Shown in pieces: positions 25,750 to 36,381 of a DNA stretch of 64,000 nt. Source of the DNA: Rhodoblastus sp963713695 (GTDB lineage Bacteria > Pseudomonadota > Alphaproteobacteria > Rhizobiales > Beijerinckiaceae). Position 1 is the stretch's first letter. Every line of letters starts with the position of its first letter. The stretch covers positions 124,001 through 188,000 of the forward strand of contig CAVQMU010000002.1 of the NCBI GenBank assembly GCA_963713695.1. The letters are read 5' to 3'. Under the pieces are notes generated by a model. The model was not told where the DNA came from and did not search any database. It worked only from the letters and a program-made list of their open reading frames with translations. The translations under genes were made by a program, and so were the position numbers.

Positions 25750-27243
25750 ATGGCCGACACGACGGTTTTCAACCCCGCGCCAGCAGGCGCTGCGCCCCAC
25801 GACGCCGCGATCTGGCGCCGGCTGGACCTGCCGGCGCTCGCCAAGTCGCCGCGCTTCGACTGGGCGCTGGCGGCGCTCGTGGGTCTCGCCCTTTTTGCCA
25901 TTCTGCTCCCGACCGCCGGCGGACTGCTGGCGGACCCGGACGCGCTCTGGCACCTGCGCACCGGCCGCGAAATCCTGTCGACCGGTCATTTCCCGCAAGT
26001 CGACAGCTATTCCTGGACCATGCCCGGCCATGGCTGGATCGCCAAGGAATGGCTGTCGCAGGCGCTTTACGCGCTGAGCTACGGACTTGCCGGCTGGAAC
26101 GGCGCGACGCTGCTGGCGCTCGCGGCGGCGAGCGCGGCTTATGCCCTCGTCTTCGCCGCGCTGGAGCGGCGCGCGGGACCGCTTTTCGGCTTGGCCGCCG
26201 TTTTCGTCATTGCGCTGGCCGGCAATTTTCACCTTCTTGCCCGGCCGCATGTGCTGGCGTGGCCGGTGGCGGCCGGCTTCGCCATTGTCCTGCTCGACGC
26301 GGCCGAGGAGGCGCGCGCGCCACGCTGGCCCTTCGCCTTGCTGATGACCCTTTGGGCCAATCTGCATGGCTCCTTCCTTCTCGGCTTTATTTTGCTGCCG
26401 TTTTTCGCCTGGGAATCCCTCGCCCGCGCCAGCGGCCAGCGTTTCGGCCTCGCTTTGCGCTGGGCCGGCTTCGGCGTCGCCTGCGTGCTGGCGGTCCTCG
26501 TTCATCCCTATGGCTGGCGCGTCCTCTTGGCCGCGCGCGACGTGCTCGAACTCGGCCCGGCGATGAGCCTCATTGCCGAATGGCGGCCGCAGAATTTCTC
26601 GAGCTTCAATCATTTCGAATTCATCTTGCTGCTTGGCTTGGCTGCGGCGCTGCTCAGCGGCCTGCGCCTTCCGGCGCCGCGCGTCGCCCTGCTGCTGGCG
26701 CTTCTCCATTCGGCGCTGGCGCATGTGCGCCAGGAAACGCTCGGATTGATGATCGTCGCCCTGCTGCTTGGCGCCCCGGTCGCGGCCCTGCAGGCCGACA
26801 TCGTCCGCATGCCCCGCGATAAACTGCGGCTGGCGGCCCTGGCGGTCGTGGCGCTGCTCGCGCTGATGGCCGGCTCTTTCGTGCAGCAAGGCCCGCTCGC
26901 CCTGCCGCCGCAGATCGCGCCGCAGGCGGCGCTTGACGCGGCCCGCGCCGCGGGCGTCAAGGGGCAGGTGCTGAACGAGGACCAGTTCGGCGGTTTCCTG
27001 ATCTCCCAGCACGTGCCGACCTATGTCGACGGCCGCGCCGAACTGTTCGGCCAGATGCACTACGACCTGTCGATGGCTCTCGCAGGCCGCCAGCCGGAGA
27101 CGCTCAAGGCGCTGATGGCCGACCCGCGCATCGGCTGGGCCATCCTGCCGAATATTTTTCCCGCCAATCGCGATTTCGACGCCTCGCCCGACTGGCGGCG
27201 CGTTTTTCGCGACGATGTCGCGAGCGTCTATGCCCGGCGCTGA
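25750..27243 (+). CDS. Polytopic membrane protein of unknown function
   Basis: A 497-residue integral membrane protein with about ten hydrophobic segments between residues 35 and 400. A conserved periplasmic-type loop follows the first segment (DPDALWHLRTGREILSTG and WIAKEWLSQALYA), which recalls dolichyl-phosphate-mannose mannosyltransferase-like (GT-C) membrane proteins, and the C-terminal soluble domain has VDGRAELFGQ. The start at 25750 has AAGGAAG upstream. The gene ends overlapping the end of glgX by 16 bp. A lipid-linked sugar transferase is possible but not established. Confidence 0.65.
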   Translation: MADTTVFNPAPAGAAPHDAAIWRRLDLPALAKSPRFDWALAALVGLALFAILLPTAGGLLADPDALWHLRTGREILSTGHFPQVDSYSWTMPGHGWIAKEWLSQALYALSYGLAGWNGATLLALAAASAAYALVFAALERRAGPLFGLAAVFVIALAGNFHLLARPHVLAWPVAAGFAIVLLDAAEEARAPRWPFALLMTLWANLHGSFLLGFILLPFFAWESLARASGQRFGLALRWAGFGVACVLAVLVHPYGWRVLLAARDVLELGPAMSLIAEWRPQNFSSFNHFEFILLLGLAAALLSGLRLPAPRVALLLALLHSALAHVRQETLGLMIVALLLGAPVAALQADIVRMPRDKLRLAALAVVALLALMAGSFVQQGPLALPPQIAPQAALDAARAAGVKGQVLNEDQFGGFLISQHVPTYVDGRAELFGQMHYDLSMALAGRQPETLKALMADPRIGWAILPNIFPANRDFDASPDWRRVFRDDVASVYARR

Positions 27244-29255
27244 TCCGCCTCCACGAGTATTTTTACGCTTCGCGCCTCGACCGCGAGGCTTTCGCCGCCG
27301 GCAAAGCCGCCGCCGCTGACCCCGGCGAAGGAGTCGATCTCGAGCCGCCAGATTTTGTTCCCGCGAGGCGCCGGCAAGGGAAAGAGCAAGTCGCCGCCAG
27401 CGTTGCACAAAAGCAGGACGCGGGACGTTTCGGCAAGAAGCGCGAGGCCGAGAAAGCGCCTTTCGCCCTCGCTCCATTGCGCCTCGGTCATGGCCGCGCC
27501 TTCCCCGGAAAACCATTGCGCATCCGGGATTTCGACCTTCGAGGCGGCGCCGGTGAGAAAGGCGTCGCAATGCAGGGCTTTTTCCCTGAGCCGCAGCGCG
27601 ATCAGGCTTTTCGTGAAGGCGACGAGGTCCTTGTCGATCTTGCTCCAGTCGAGCCAGGTCAGCGCATTGTCCTGCGCATAGGCGTTGTTGTTGCCGTTCT
27701 GGCTGTGGCCGCATTCGCTGCCCATCGCCAGCATCGGCGTCCCACGCGCGGAAAAAAGCAGGCACAACAGGGCGCGCTGGTCGCGGCGGCGCCGGAGCGA
27801 AATGGCTTCGTCGTCGTCAGCGCCTTCGACGCCGTTGTTCCAGGAAAAATTGGCGTCGGTTCCGTCACGATTCCGCTCGCCGTTCGCTTCATTATGCTTG
27901 CGCTCGTAGGAGACGAGGTCGGCCAGGGTGAAACCGTCATGAGCGACGATGAAATTGACGCTTTTGCTCGGCCGTCCCTGGCGCGCGAAAATCGACTCCG
28001 AGCCGGCCAGGGCATGGGCGAGGGCGCCGGTCATGCCGGGATCGCCGCGCCAGTATCTGCGCAGATCGTCGCGGAAGCGATCGTTCCATTCGCTCCAGCG
28101 AGCCGGGAATTGCCCGAGTTGATAGCCGCCAGGCCCGATGTCCCAGGGTTCGGCGATCATTTTCAGGTGGCGCAGGACCGGGTCCTGGTCGATGGCGGCG
28201 AGCAGCGGCGCGAAAGGATCGAAGCCTTCGCGACGCCGCGCCAGCGTCACCGCGAGGTCGAAACGGAAGCCGTCGACGCCGCCAAGCCGCGCCCAAGCGC
28301 GCAAGCTGTCCATGGCCAGGCGGATGACCGCGGGATGGTCGAAGCGCAGGATATTGCCGCACCCGGCGTCATTGCAGTAACGGGCCTGATTTTCCGCGAG
28401 GCGGTAATAAGCCGCATTATCGATGCCGCGTAAAAAAAGGACCGGGCCGAATTCGTCGCTTTCGCCGGTGTGGTTGAGCACGACATCAACAAGCACTTCG
28501 AATCCCTCGGCCTGCAAGGCGGCGACGGACTCCCGCACCTCCCGCCAACCGCCCGGCGCCAGGCGGGGATCGGGCGCCATGAAGGCGATGGGGTTGTAGC
28601 CCCAGTAATTGGTCAGGCCCAGCGGCTTCAAATGGCGTTCGTCGATCCAGGCGGCGCAGGGCATCAGCTCCAGCGAGGTGATGCCAAGATTTTTCAGATA
28701 GGCGACGGCGGCGGGATGGGCGAGGCCAGCGAAAGTTCCGCGCAAATTTTGCGGAATATCGGGCATCAATCGAGTGAAGCCGCGCACGTGCAGTTCATAG
28801 ATGACACATTCGCTCCAGGGCTTGCGCGGCCCTGCGGATGTTTGCGCGGAAAAAACCGGCTTGTGCGCGACGGCCTTGGGAACGTGGGGCGAGCTGTCCT
28901 CTCCGGATTCCATCATCGAGGAGTGCAGTTCGGCGGCGCGGTCGAGCGCCAGCGCATAGGGATCGATCAGCAATTTTTGCGGATTGTGCCGGAGTCCGCG
29001 CGAATAATCGGATGGACCGTGCACGCGCAATCCGTAGCGCGCGCCCTCGCGCAATCCATGGACGAAGCCATGAAAGACGGGGCCGCTGCGGCCGGGCAAG
29101 CGCAGGCGATGGGTCTCCTTGTCGGTAGCATCGAACAGGCAGAAGTCGACGGCTTCGGCGGTTTCCGAATAAAGCGCGAAATTGCCGCCGTCATCGCTGA
29201 GAACGAGGCCGAGTTCATCCGGCGAGCCCGGGGAAACGGAGATGGTTTCAACCAT
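27228..29255 (-). CDS. glgX: Glycogen debranching enzyme GlgX
   Basis: A 675-residue GH13 isoamylase-type enzyme that cuts alpha-1,6 branches of glycogen trimmed by phosphorylase. It has an N-terminal CBM48 domain (about 10-110) and the catalytic barrel: VLNHTGESDEFG, GFRFDLAVTL (nucleophile Asp), MIAEPWDIG (acid Glu), VAHDGFTLADLV (transition-state Asp). The C-terminal beta domain is complete. It is the last gene of the glycogen cluster, after pgm and a short repeat element. Confidence 0.95.
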   Translation of the reverse strand: MVETISVSPGSPDELGLVLSDDGGNFALYSETAEAVDFCLFDATDKETHRLRLPGRSGPVFHGFVHGLREGARYGLRVHGPSDYSRGLRHNPQKLLIDPYALALDRAAELHSSMMESGEDSSPHVPKAVAHKPVFSAQTSAGPRKPWSECVIYELHVRGFTRLMPDIPQNLRGTFAGLAHPAAVAYLKNLGITSLELMPCAAWIDERHLKPLGLTNYWGYNPIAFMAPDPRLAPGGWREVRESVAALQAEGFEVLVDVVLNHTGESDEFGPVLFLRGIDNAAYYRLAENQARYCNDAGCGNILRFDHPAVIRLAMDSLRAWARLGGVDGFRFDLAVTLARRREGFDPFAPLLAAIDQDPVLRHLKMIAEPWDIGPGGYQLGQFPARWSEWNDRFRDDLRRYWRGDPGMTGALAHALAGSESIFARQGRPSKSVNFIVAHDGFTLADLVSYERKHNEANGERNRDGTDANFSWNNGVEGADDDEAISLRRRRDQRALLCLLFSARGTPMLAMGSECGHSQNGNNNAYAQDNALTWLDWSKIDKDLVAFTKSLIALRLREKALHCDAFLTGAASKVEIPDAQWFSGEGAAMTEAQWSEGERRFLGLALLAETSRVLLLCNAGGDLLFPLPAPRGNKIWRLEIDSFAGVSGGGFAGGESLAVEARSVKILVEADQRRA

Positions 29256-29273
29256 GCGGAACGACCCCTGCGG

Positions 29274-29355
29274 TCGTCACTGCGTGCGGAGCGAAGCGAT
29301 CAGACCCTGCCAGAGGCCTTGGGATTGTCGCGTCGCTCCGCTCCTCGCGATGACG
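29274..29355. repeat. Intergenic inverted repeat between pgm and glgX
   Basis: Two similar but imperfect arms (CGTCACTGCG...GAGCGAAGCGATC at 29274-29300 and the complement-like GTCGCTCCGCTCCTCGCGATGACG at 29332-29355) form an inverted repeat. The core word GAGCGAAGCGA is that of a repeat family found between genes in many Rhizobiales. Confidence 0.55.
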
Positions 29356-29364
29356 GCGTTTTAC

Positions 29365-31011
29365 TTAGGTTATCACGCTCGGCTCGGTCCGCCCCGTATG
29401 CTCTTCGATCCCGGCCAGCGTCCTGGCCAGCGCGATCAATTCGGACAGCGCCTCTTGCGTGTCGAAATCGTGCTTCGACGGGTCTGGTTCGTAGCGTTCG
29501 ATATAGACGCGCAGGGTCGCGCCCGACGTGCCCGTGCCCGACAGGCGATAAACGATGCGTGAGCCGTCCGCGAAGAGGATGCGAACGCCCTGCTGAGACG
29601 ACAGTGACTGGTCGATCGGGTCGCGATAGGCGAAATCGTCCGCCGCCTCGATGGTCAGGCCGCCGAATGTCTTGCCGGGAAGGTCCGGCAGCTTTTTGCG
29701 CAAAGCTTCGACCAGCGCATTGGCGCCCTCGCTCGCAACTTCCTCGTAATCGTGGCGCGAATAATAATTGCGGCCGTACTCGGTCCAGTGCCCGCGCACA
29801 ATTTCCTTCACGCTCTGCTTGCGCACGGCGAGAATGTTCAGCCACATCAGCACCGCCCAGAGGCCGTCCTTTTCGCGGACGTGGCTCGAGCCTGCGCCCG
29901 CGCTTTCCTCGCCGCAAATGGTGACGCGCCCGGCGTCGAGCAGATTGCCGAAAAATTTCCAGCCGGTCGGGGTTTCGTACATGCCGATATCAAGCTTTTT
30001 CGCCACGCGGTCGGCTGCGCGGCTCGTCGGCATGGAGCGTGCGACGCCTGCTATCCCCGCCTTGTAGCCGGGGGCGAGGTGCGCGTTGGCGGCGATGATG
30101 GCGAGCGAATCCGAAGGCGTGACGAATTGCCCGCGTCCGATGACGAGGTTGCGGTCGCCATCGCCGTCCGAAGCCGCGCAGAGATCGGGCGCCTGCGGCG
30201 AGAAGGCGAGATCGAGAAGGTGCTTGGCGTGGACAAGGTTGGGGTCGGGATGATGGCCGCCGAAATCCTCGAGCGGTTCGGCGTTGATGACGCTGCCGGG
30301 CGCGGCGCCCAGCGCGTCCTCAAGGATCGCCTTGGCGTAGGGACCGGTGACCGCGCTCATCGCGTCGAATTTCATCGCGAAACCGCCGCGGAACATCGCC
30401 CTGATCGCGTCGAAGTCGAACAGGCTTTCCATCAGGCCCTGGTAGATCGCGACGGGATCGATGATGCGGACTTTCATGGGGCCGAGGCGGGTCTCGGCGA
30501 TATGATCGAGATCGACATCAGGCGCATCGACGATTTTATAGCTTTCGATGGCCTTGCTGTGAGCAAAGATCGCTTCGGTGATCTTTTCCGGCGCGGGGCC
30601 GCCATTGCCGATATTGTATTTGATGCCGAAATCGTCATCCGGGCCGCCGGGATTATGGCTGGCCGACAGCACGATTCCGCCGAAGGCCTTTTCGGCGCGA
30701 ATGACGGCTGACGCCGCCGGCGTCGACAGGATGCCGCCGCGTCCGACGATGATTTCGCCGAAACCGTTGGCTGCGGCCATCTTGATGACGATCTGGATCG
30801 CATCGCGATTGAAGTAGCGGCCGTCGCCGCCGACGACCAGCGCCTGGCCCTCAAATCCTTCAAGCGCGGCGAAAATCGACTGCACGAAATTTGCGAGATA
30901 GGCCGGCTGCTGAAAAACTCTGGTCTTCTTGCGCAGGCCGGAGGTGCCTGGGCGCTGGTCGGCGAAGGGCTTGGTCGCAACGTTTCTGATGTCGGCAAGC
31001 GGAGCGTTCAT
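29365..31011 (-). CDS. pgm: Alpha-D-glucose phosphate-specific phosphoglucomutase
   Basis: A 548-residue enzyme interconverting glucose-1-phosphate and glucose-6-phosphate. The active-site serine loop is in VLSASHNPGGPDDDFGIKYN, the metal site in SDGDGDRNLVIG, the sugar-binding loop in GEESAGAGSSH and the phosphate-binding loop in RLSGTGTSGATLR. The start at 31011 overlaps the glgA stop by four bases (ATGA), so the two are translationally coupled. It feeds glgC with glucose-1-phosphate. Confidence 0.95.
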   Translation of the reverse strand: MNAPLADIRNVATKPFADQRPGTSGLRKKTRVFQQPAYLANFVQSIFAALEGFEGQALVVGGDGRYFNRDAIQIVIKMAAANGFGEIIVGRGGILSTPAASAVIRAEKAFGGIVLSASHNPGGPDDDFGIKYNIGNGGPAPEKITEAIFAHSKAIESYKIVDAPDVDLDHIAETRLGPMKVRIIDPVAIYQGLMESLFDFDAIRAMFRGGFAMKFDAMSAVTGPYAKAILEDALGAAPGSVINAEPLEDFGGHHPDPNLVHAKHLLDLAFSPQAPDLCAASDGDGDRNLVIGRGQFVTPSDSLAIIAANAHLAPGYKAGIAGVARSMPTSRAADRVAKKLDIGMYETPTGWKFFGNLLDAGRVTICGEESAGAGSSHVREKDGLWAVLMWLNILAVRKQSVKEIVRGHWTEYGRNYYSRHDYEEVASEGANALVEALRKKLPDLPGKTFGGLTIEAADDFAYRDPIDQSLSSQQGVRILFADGSRIVYRLSGTGTSGATLRVYIERYEPDPSKHDFDTQEALSELIALARTLAGIEEHTGRTEPSVIT

Positions 31012-32455
31012 TCGGCGAGACTCCGGAAAAGGTTGGCGTAAGTCTTGGCGGGCTGCGTCCAGCTCACGTCGGTCTTCATGCCATTGAGCTGGATTTTGCG
31101 CCAGAGGCTCTTGTCCTTGAACAAGTGAGCCGCCTTGCGCAGGGCGGAGGCCAGCGCTTCGGCGGTGACCGGCGAAAAATGCAGGCCCGTGGCGCATTGC
31201 GCGGCCAAAGCCATGTCATTGGCGTCGATAACAGTATCATTGAGGCCGCCGACCCGCGAGGTCAGCGGCACGGCGCCATAGCGCAGGGCGCAGAGCTGGG
31301 TCAGGCCGCAGGGCTCGAAGCGCGAGGGAACGACGAATGCATCCGCCCCCGCCTGGATCAAATGGGCCAGTTCCTCGGCATAGCCGAAATGCGCGCCGAT
31401 GCGGTCGGGCGCTGCTTGCGCCGCCGCCTTGAAACCCGCCTCGAGCGCAGGATCGCCCGAGCCGAGCATGGCCAGCTGAAGATTCAAGGGCTCGAAAAGC
31501 GGCGCGCATTCGAGCAGGAGATCGAGCCCCTTCTGGCTCGAAAGGCGGCTGACCACGCCGAGCAGCAGCGCGCCGTCGATCGGCGCCAGGCCCATTTTTG
31601 CGCGCAGCGCCAGCGTGTTCTCGGATCGAGCGGCGAGGGTCCGGCTCGAATAGTTCTTTGCGATCAGCTTGTCCTTCGCGGGGTTCCAGACCGCAGTGTC
31701 GATCCCGTTGCGAATGCCGCACAGGGCGTCGCCGCGGGCGCGCAAAAGCCCCTCGAAGCCCATGCCCTGTTCGGGTCCGAGGATTTCATGGGCATAGGTC
31801 GGGGAGACCGTGGTGATGGCGTCGGAATAATTGACTCCGGCCTTGAGAAAGCTGATCTGGCCGTAGTATTCGAGCCCCTCTTCGGCGAAACTCGCGGCTG
31901 GCAGTCCGATCAATTCGAGATTTTCCGCGGGGAACAGGCCCTGGAAGGCGAGGTTGTGAATGGTCAGCAGGCTCGCCGGCGATCTCTTGCCGCTGAAGCG
32001 CATATAGGCGGCGGTCAAACCCGCCTGCCAGTCATGCGCATGAACGAGATCGGGCGCAAAACCCTTCACCATGCCCTGCGCCAGCGCTGCGCCGGCCTGC
32101 GACAAGGCGGCGAAGCGCAGGACATTGTCGGGATGGTCGAGTCCGTCAGGACCGAGATAGGGGCCGCCGGGGCGAAGGTAGAGATGCGGCGCGTCGAGCA
32201 CGAAAAGGTCGAGCGCCCCGGCTTTGCCGCGCAAGAATGCGTGCGGGGCCGCCGAGCAGGTTTTTGAATTGCGCGACCGTTTCGGCCCCATTCAAGCCGT
32301 CGAGCACGGCATTGTAGCCGGGGACCAGCGTGGTCACCGTGACATCTCTCCTGCGCGAGAGCCAGCGGCAAGGCGCCGGCGACATCGGCGAGGCCGCCGG
32401 TCTTGACCAGCGGATAGATCTCCGAGGAGACGGACAGCACGTCGAGCTTGCGCAT
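31008..32455 (-). CDS. glgA: Glycogen synthase GlgA, two frameshifts
   Basis: The product adds glucose from ADP-glucose to glycogen (GT5). The first 36 residues (LSVSSEIYPLVKTGGLADVA, with the KxGGL ADP-glucose motif) lie in one frame, the next 35 (VTTLVPGYNAVLDGLNG) in a second, and the rest (HAHDWQAGLTAAY, VSRLSSQKGLDLLL, SRFEPCGLTQLCALRYG) in a third. One extra base near 32350 and one in the G run near 32245 explain both shifts. Total about 480 residues, normal for GlgA. The start at 32455 overlaps the glgC stop (TGATG). Confidence 0.92.
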
Positions 32456-33726
32456 CAGGCAAGCCGATCGATCATCGGCTGGGTAATGAGGCAGACGCCG
32501 TTTTCGCTGCGGCGGAAGCGCTTGGCGTCGAGCGCGGGGTCCTCGCCAACGACCAGTTTTTCGGGAATTTTCACGCCGCGATCGACGATCACATTGCTGA
32601 GGCGCGCCCAGCGGCCGACGACGACATCCGGCAGGATGACGGAAAAATTCACATGGGCGAAGGAATTGGCGCGCACGTTGGAAAACAGCAGGCTGCGACG
32701 CAGTCCCGCGCCCGATACGATGCAACCGCCCGAGACCAGCGAGGAAATGGCGTGGCCGCGGCGTCCGTCCTCGTCATGCACGAACTTGGCCGGCGGCGTC
32801 AGTTCGCCATAGGTCCAGATCGGCCAGTTGCGGTCGAACAGGTCGAGTTCCGGCGTCACGTCGGTCAGGTCGATGTTCGCCGACCAATAGGCGTCGATCG
32901 TGCCGACATCGCGCCAGTAGGCGCGGGTCTCGTTTTCCGAACGCACGCAGGAATCGGTGAAGCGGTGCGCGACCGCCTTGCCGTTCTTGACGATATAGGG
33001 GATCAGGTCCTTGCCGAAATCATGGCTGGAATCCGTGTTTTCAGCGTCCTTGCGCAAAAGGTCGAACAGGAATTTCGTATCGAATACATAGATGCCCATG
33101 CTGGCGAGGCAGCGATCGGGCTTGCCGGGCATGGTCGGCGGGGTCTTCGACTTCTCGATGAAGCTGACGATCCGGTCCTTGGCGTCGACTCCCATCACGC
33201 CAAAACCGACAGCCTCCTCGCGCGAGACTTCGAGGCAGCCTACGGTGACGTCGGCGCACTGGTCGACGTGCTGCTGCAGCATCAACTCGTAGTCCATCTT
33301 GTAGATATGGTCGCCTGCGAGGATGACGATGAACTGTGGCTCGTAATCCTCGACGATATCGGCGTTCTGGAACACCGCGTCGGCGGTGCCGACATACCAC
33401 TTGTCCTCGGAGATGCGCTGCGAGGCGGGCAGGATGTCAAAGCTTTCATTCCGTTCCGGGCGCAGAAAAGTCCAGCCGCGCTGGAGATGGCGGATCAGGC
33501 TATGCGCCTTGTATTGCGTGGCGACGGCGATGCGCCGGATGCCGGAATTGAGCGCGTTCGACAGGGCGAAATCGATGATGCGCGTCTTGCCGCCGAAATA
33601 AACGGCGGGCTTGGCGCGCCGGTCGGTCAGCTCCATCAGCCGCGAGCCGCGGCCGCCCGCCAGGACATAAGCCATGGCCTGACGCGCCAATGGCGCATGG
33701 GCCGCGCCCTGAGCCTTTGCCTTCAT
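32455..33726 (-). CDS. glgC: Glucose-1-phosphate adenylyltransferase
   Basis: A 423-residue, unbroken enzyme making ADP-glucose from glucose-1-phosphate and ATP, the control step of glycogen synthesis. It has YVLAGGRGSRLMELTDRRAK (nucleotide and allosteric region), KTRIIDFALSNALNSGIRR, ILAGDHIYKMDY and the C-terminal left-handed beta helix. Allosteric control by glycolytic intermediates is known in the family. It stands between glgP and glgA on one transcript. Confidence 0.95.
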   Translation of the reverse strand: MKAKAQGAAHAPLARQAMAYVLAGGRGSRLMELTDRRAKPAVYFGGKTRIIDFALSNALNSGIRRIAVATQYKAHSLIRHLQRGWTFLRPERNESFDILPASQRISEDKWYVGTADAVFQNADIVEDYEPQFIVILAGDHIYKMDYELMLQQHVDQCADVTVGCLEVSREEAVGFGVMGVDAKDRIVSFIEKSKTPPTMPGKPDRCLASMGIYVFDTKFLFDLLRKDAENTDSSHDFGKDLIPYIVKNGKAVAHRFTDSCVRSENETRAYWRDVGTIDAYWSANIDLTDVTPELDLFDRNWPIWTYGELTPPAKFVHDEDGRRGHAISSLVSGGCIVSGAGLRRSLLFSNVRANSFAHVNFSVILPDVVVGRWARLSNVIVDRGVKIPEKLVVGEDPALDAKRFRRSENGVCLITQPMIDRLA

Positions 33727-33840
33727 GTCCGTCTCCGCCCGTTCTTTTCCGCCGATCGCAGTCGAAACGCGCCAGCGTCGCCCTTCGTTTCTAGCGCCGG
33801 ACGGCCTTTTATGATTTGCGCCATCTCAATATTGGCGGAT

Positions 33841-36345
33841 TTATTCTTCGTGGACCGGCACTTTCCAGATCTCGTCGGCATATTCGGCGATGGTGCGGTC
33901 CGACGAGAACCATGAGGTCCGCGCGGTGTTGAGGATGGCCGAGCGCTGCCAGGATTTCCGGTCGCGCCACCTGCGGTCGACCGCGCGCTGCGCCGCGTAA
34001 TAGGCGTCGAAATCCGCCGTCACCAGGAAATGGTCGTGATAGGTCAGCACATCGACGAGATGGGCGTAGCGGCCGCGGTCGTCCGGCGAAAACACGCCAT
34101 GCGCCACGGAATCCAGCACTTCGCGCAGAACAGGCGAATTGGCGATGGTTTCCTGCGCGTCGATGCCCTGGCGGCGGCGCTCCTCCACCTGATCGGCGGT
34201 CAGGCCGAAGATGAAGATATTGTCGTCGCCGACCTTCTCCTTGATTTCGACATTGGCGCCGTCGAGCGTGCCGATGGTCAGCGCGCCATTGAGCGCCATT
34301 TTCATGTTGCCGGTGCCGGAGGCCTCCATGCCGGCCGTCGAAATCTGCTCGGAGAGATCGGCCGCCGGGAATGATGGCTTCGGCGAGGCTGACATTGTAA
34401 TTGGGCAGGAACACGACTTTCAGCAGGTCGCGCACGGTCGGGTCGTTGTTGACGACGCGGGCGACGTCGTTGGCGAGCTTGATGATGAGCTTGGCCTGGT
34501 GATAGCTCGCCGCCGCCTTGCCGGCGAAAATCTTGACCCGCGGCACCAAGTCGCGCATCGGCTGGGCGCGGATGTCGTTATAGAGCGCGATCGTCTCGAG
34601 AATATTGAGCAATTGCCGCTTGTATTCGTGGATGCGCTTGATCTGCACGTCGAACAGCGCGGTCGGATCGACCTTGATCAGCAGGCGGTCGGCGATGACC
34701 TTGGCCAGCGCCTGCTTGTTGGCGAGCTTGGCGGCGCGCGTAGCGCGCCTGGAAATTGGGATCGCTGGCGAGACGGCTCGAGTCTTGAAAGCTGCGAAAA
34801 ATCGTCGAGCACCGACTTGCCCAGCGTCTCGCAGATCAGGCGCGTGAGTTGCGGATTGGCCTCGATCAGCCAGCGGCGGAAGGTGACGCCGTTGGTCTTG
34901 TTGACGATGCGGTCCGGGAAAGATTTCGTGCAGGTCGCGGAACACCGTCTGCTTGACCAGTTCGGTATGCAGGTGCGACACGCCGTTGACCTTGTGCGAG
35001 CCGAGAAAAGCCAGGTGGCCCATGCGCACATGCCGACCGTTATGTTCGTCGATCAGCGAGACCGAGGCGAGCTTGCCGGGATCGTGCTGGCCGTTCTGGC
35101 GCAGACGGTCGAGATGCAGGGCGTTGATCAGATAGATGATCTGCATGTGGCGCGGCAGCAGCCGCTCCATCAGCGGCACCGGCCAGGTCTCCAGCGCTTC
35201 CGGCAGAAGCGTGTGGTTGGTGTAGGAGAAGGTCGCCTGGGTGATCGTCCAGGCCGTCTTCCCATTCGAGTCCATGCGCATCGACCAGCAGGCGCATCAT
35301 TTCCGCGACGGCGATGGCCGGATGGGTGTCGTTGAGCTGGATCGCCGCCTTTTCGGCGAGCGTCTCGATGTCGCCATGCTGCTTGAGATGGCGGCGGATC
35401 AGGTCCTGAAGCGAGGCCGAGGCGAAGAAATATTCCTGACGCAGCCGCAATTCCTGCCCTGCGGGCGTGGAATCGCTGGGATAGAGCACCTTGGAGATGG
35501 ATTCGGCGCGCACCCGGTCCGCCAGCGCGCCGACGTAATCGCCCTGGTTGAACACGTCGAGGCGCAGCGGATCGGGCGCGCGGGCGCTCCATAGCCGCAG
35601 CGTGTTGACATGCGCGCCGCGCCAGCCGACGACCGGCGTGTCATAGGCCACGGCCTCGACCGTTTCCGAGGGACGCCAGATATGGGCCGGCGGCCCATGC
35701 GGGCGCGGCGCGCTGTCCACGACGCCGCCGAAGCCGATGGCGTAATTGACTTCGGGACGCGGGAACTCCCAGGGATTGCCGAAATCGAGCCAGTCCTCGG
35801 GATATTCGTGCTGCCAGCCATCCCTGATCGTCTGGCGGAACAGGCCGTGGTCGTAGCGAATGCCATAGCCATGCGCGGCGATCGACAGCGTCGCCATGCT
35901 TTCCATGAAGCAGGCGGCGAGGCGGCCGAGGCCGCCATTGCCGAGCGCGGCGTCGGGCTCGATCTCGCGCAGCTTTTCAAGATCGACGTCGAGACCGGCC
36001 AGCGCCGCGCGCATCGGCTCGAGCAGCCCGGTGTTGCTGAGGGAGTCGATGAGCAGGCGGCCGATCAGGAATTCGAGCGAGAGATAATAGACGCGGCGGC
36101 GGTTGTCGCGGTAATTGCGGCGCACGGCGTTCAGCCAGTCGTCGACGATGCGGTCGCGCGCAGCGAGCGCCACGGCCATGAACCAATCGCGTTCGCTGGC
36201 GGCGTTGCGGTCCTTGCCGACGCTGTATTTCAGCTTTTCCAGCACGGCGTCGCGCAAATGCCCGACCAGATCGCCGTCCTTGCCATAGTCGGTCACGGGT
36301 TCAGGCGCGGGTTCGGCGGTTTTGGCGGGAGAAGATTTCGTTCAT
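33841..36345 (-). CDS. glgP: Glycogen phosphorylase, several frameshifts
   Basis: The enzyme releases glucose-1-phosphate from glycogen with pyridoxal phosphate. The N-terminal half reads well from 36296 (EFLIGRLLIDSLSNTGL, ALGNGGLGRLAACFMESMAT). Then the frame changes at about 35257, 34920, 34776, 34741 and 34370, each explained by one extra base. Segments resume with VNKTNGVTFRRWLIEANP, VQIKRIHEYKRQLLN and GTGNMKMALNGALTIGTLDG, which includes the PLP lysine. Length about 830 residues once joined, normal for GlgP. The 5' end is also unclear: a start at 36345 needs one more shift at about 36335. Confidence 0.9.
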
Positions 36346-36381
36346 GGGGCATTCCGGTTTTGGTGGAGCGCGGCGTCCGCA

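Noticed and set aside
25708..27765. Long minus-strand open frame of 685 codons
   Set aside because: It is the antisense shadow of the membrane protein gene and glgX, with a Gln/Arg/Gly-rich composition typical of high-GC artefacts.
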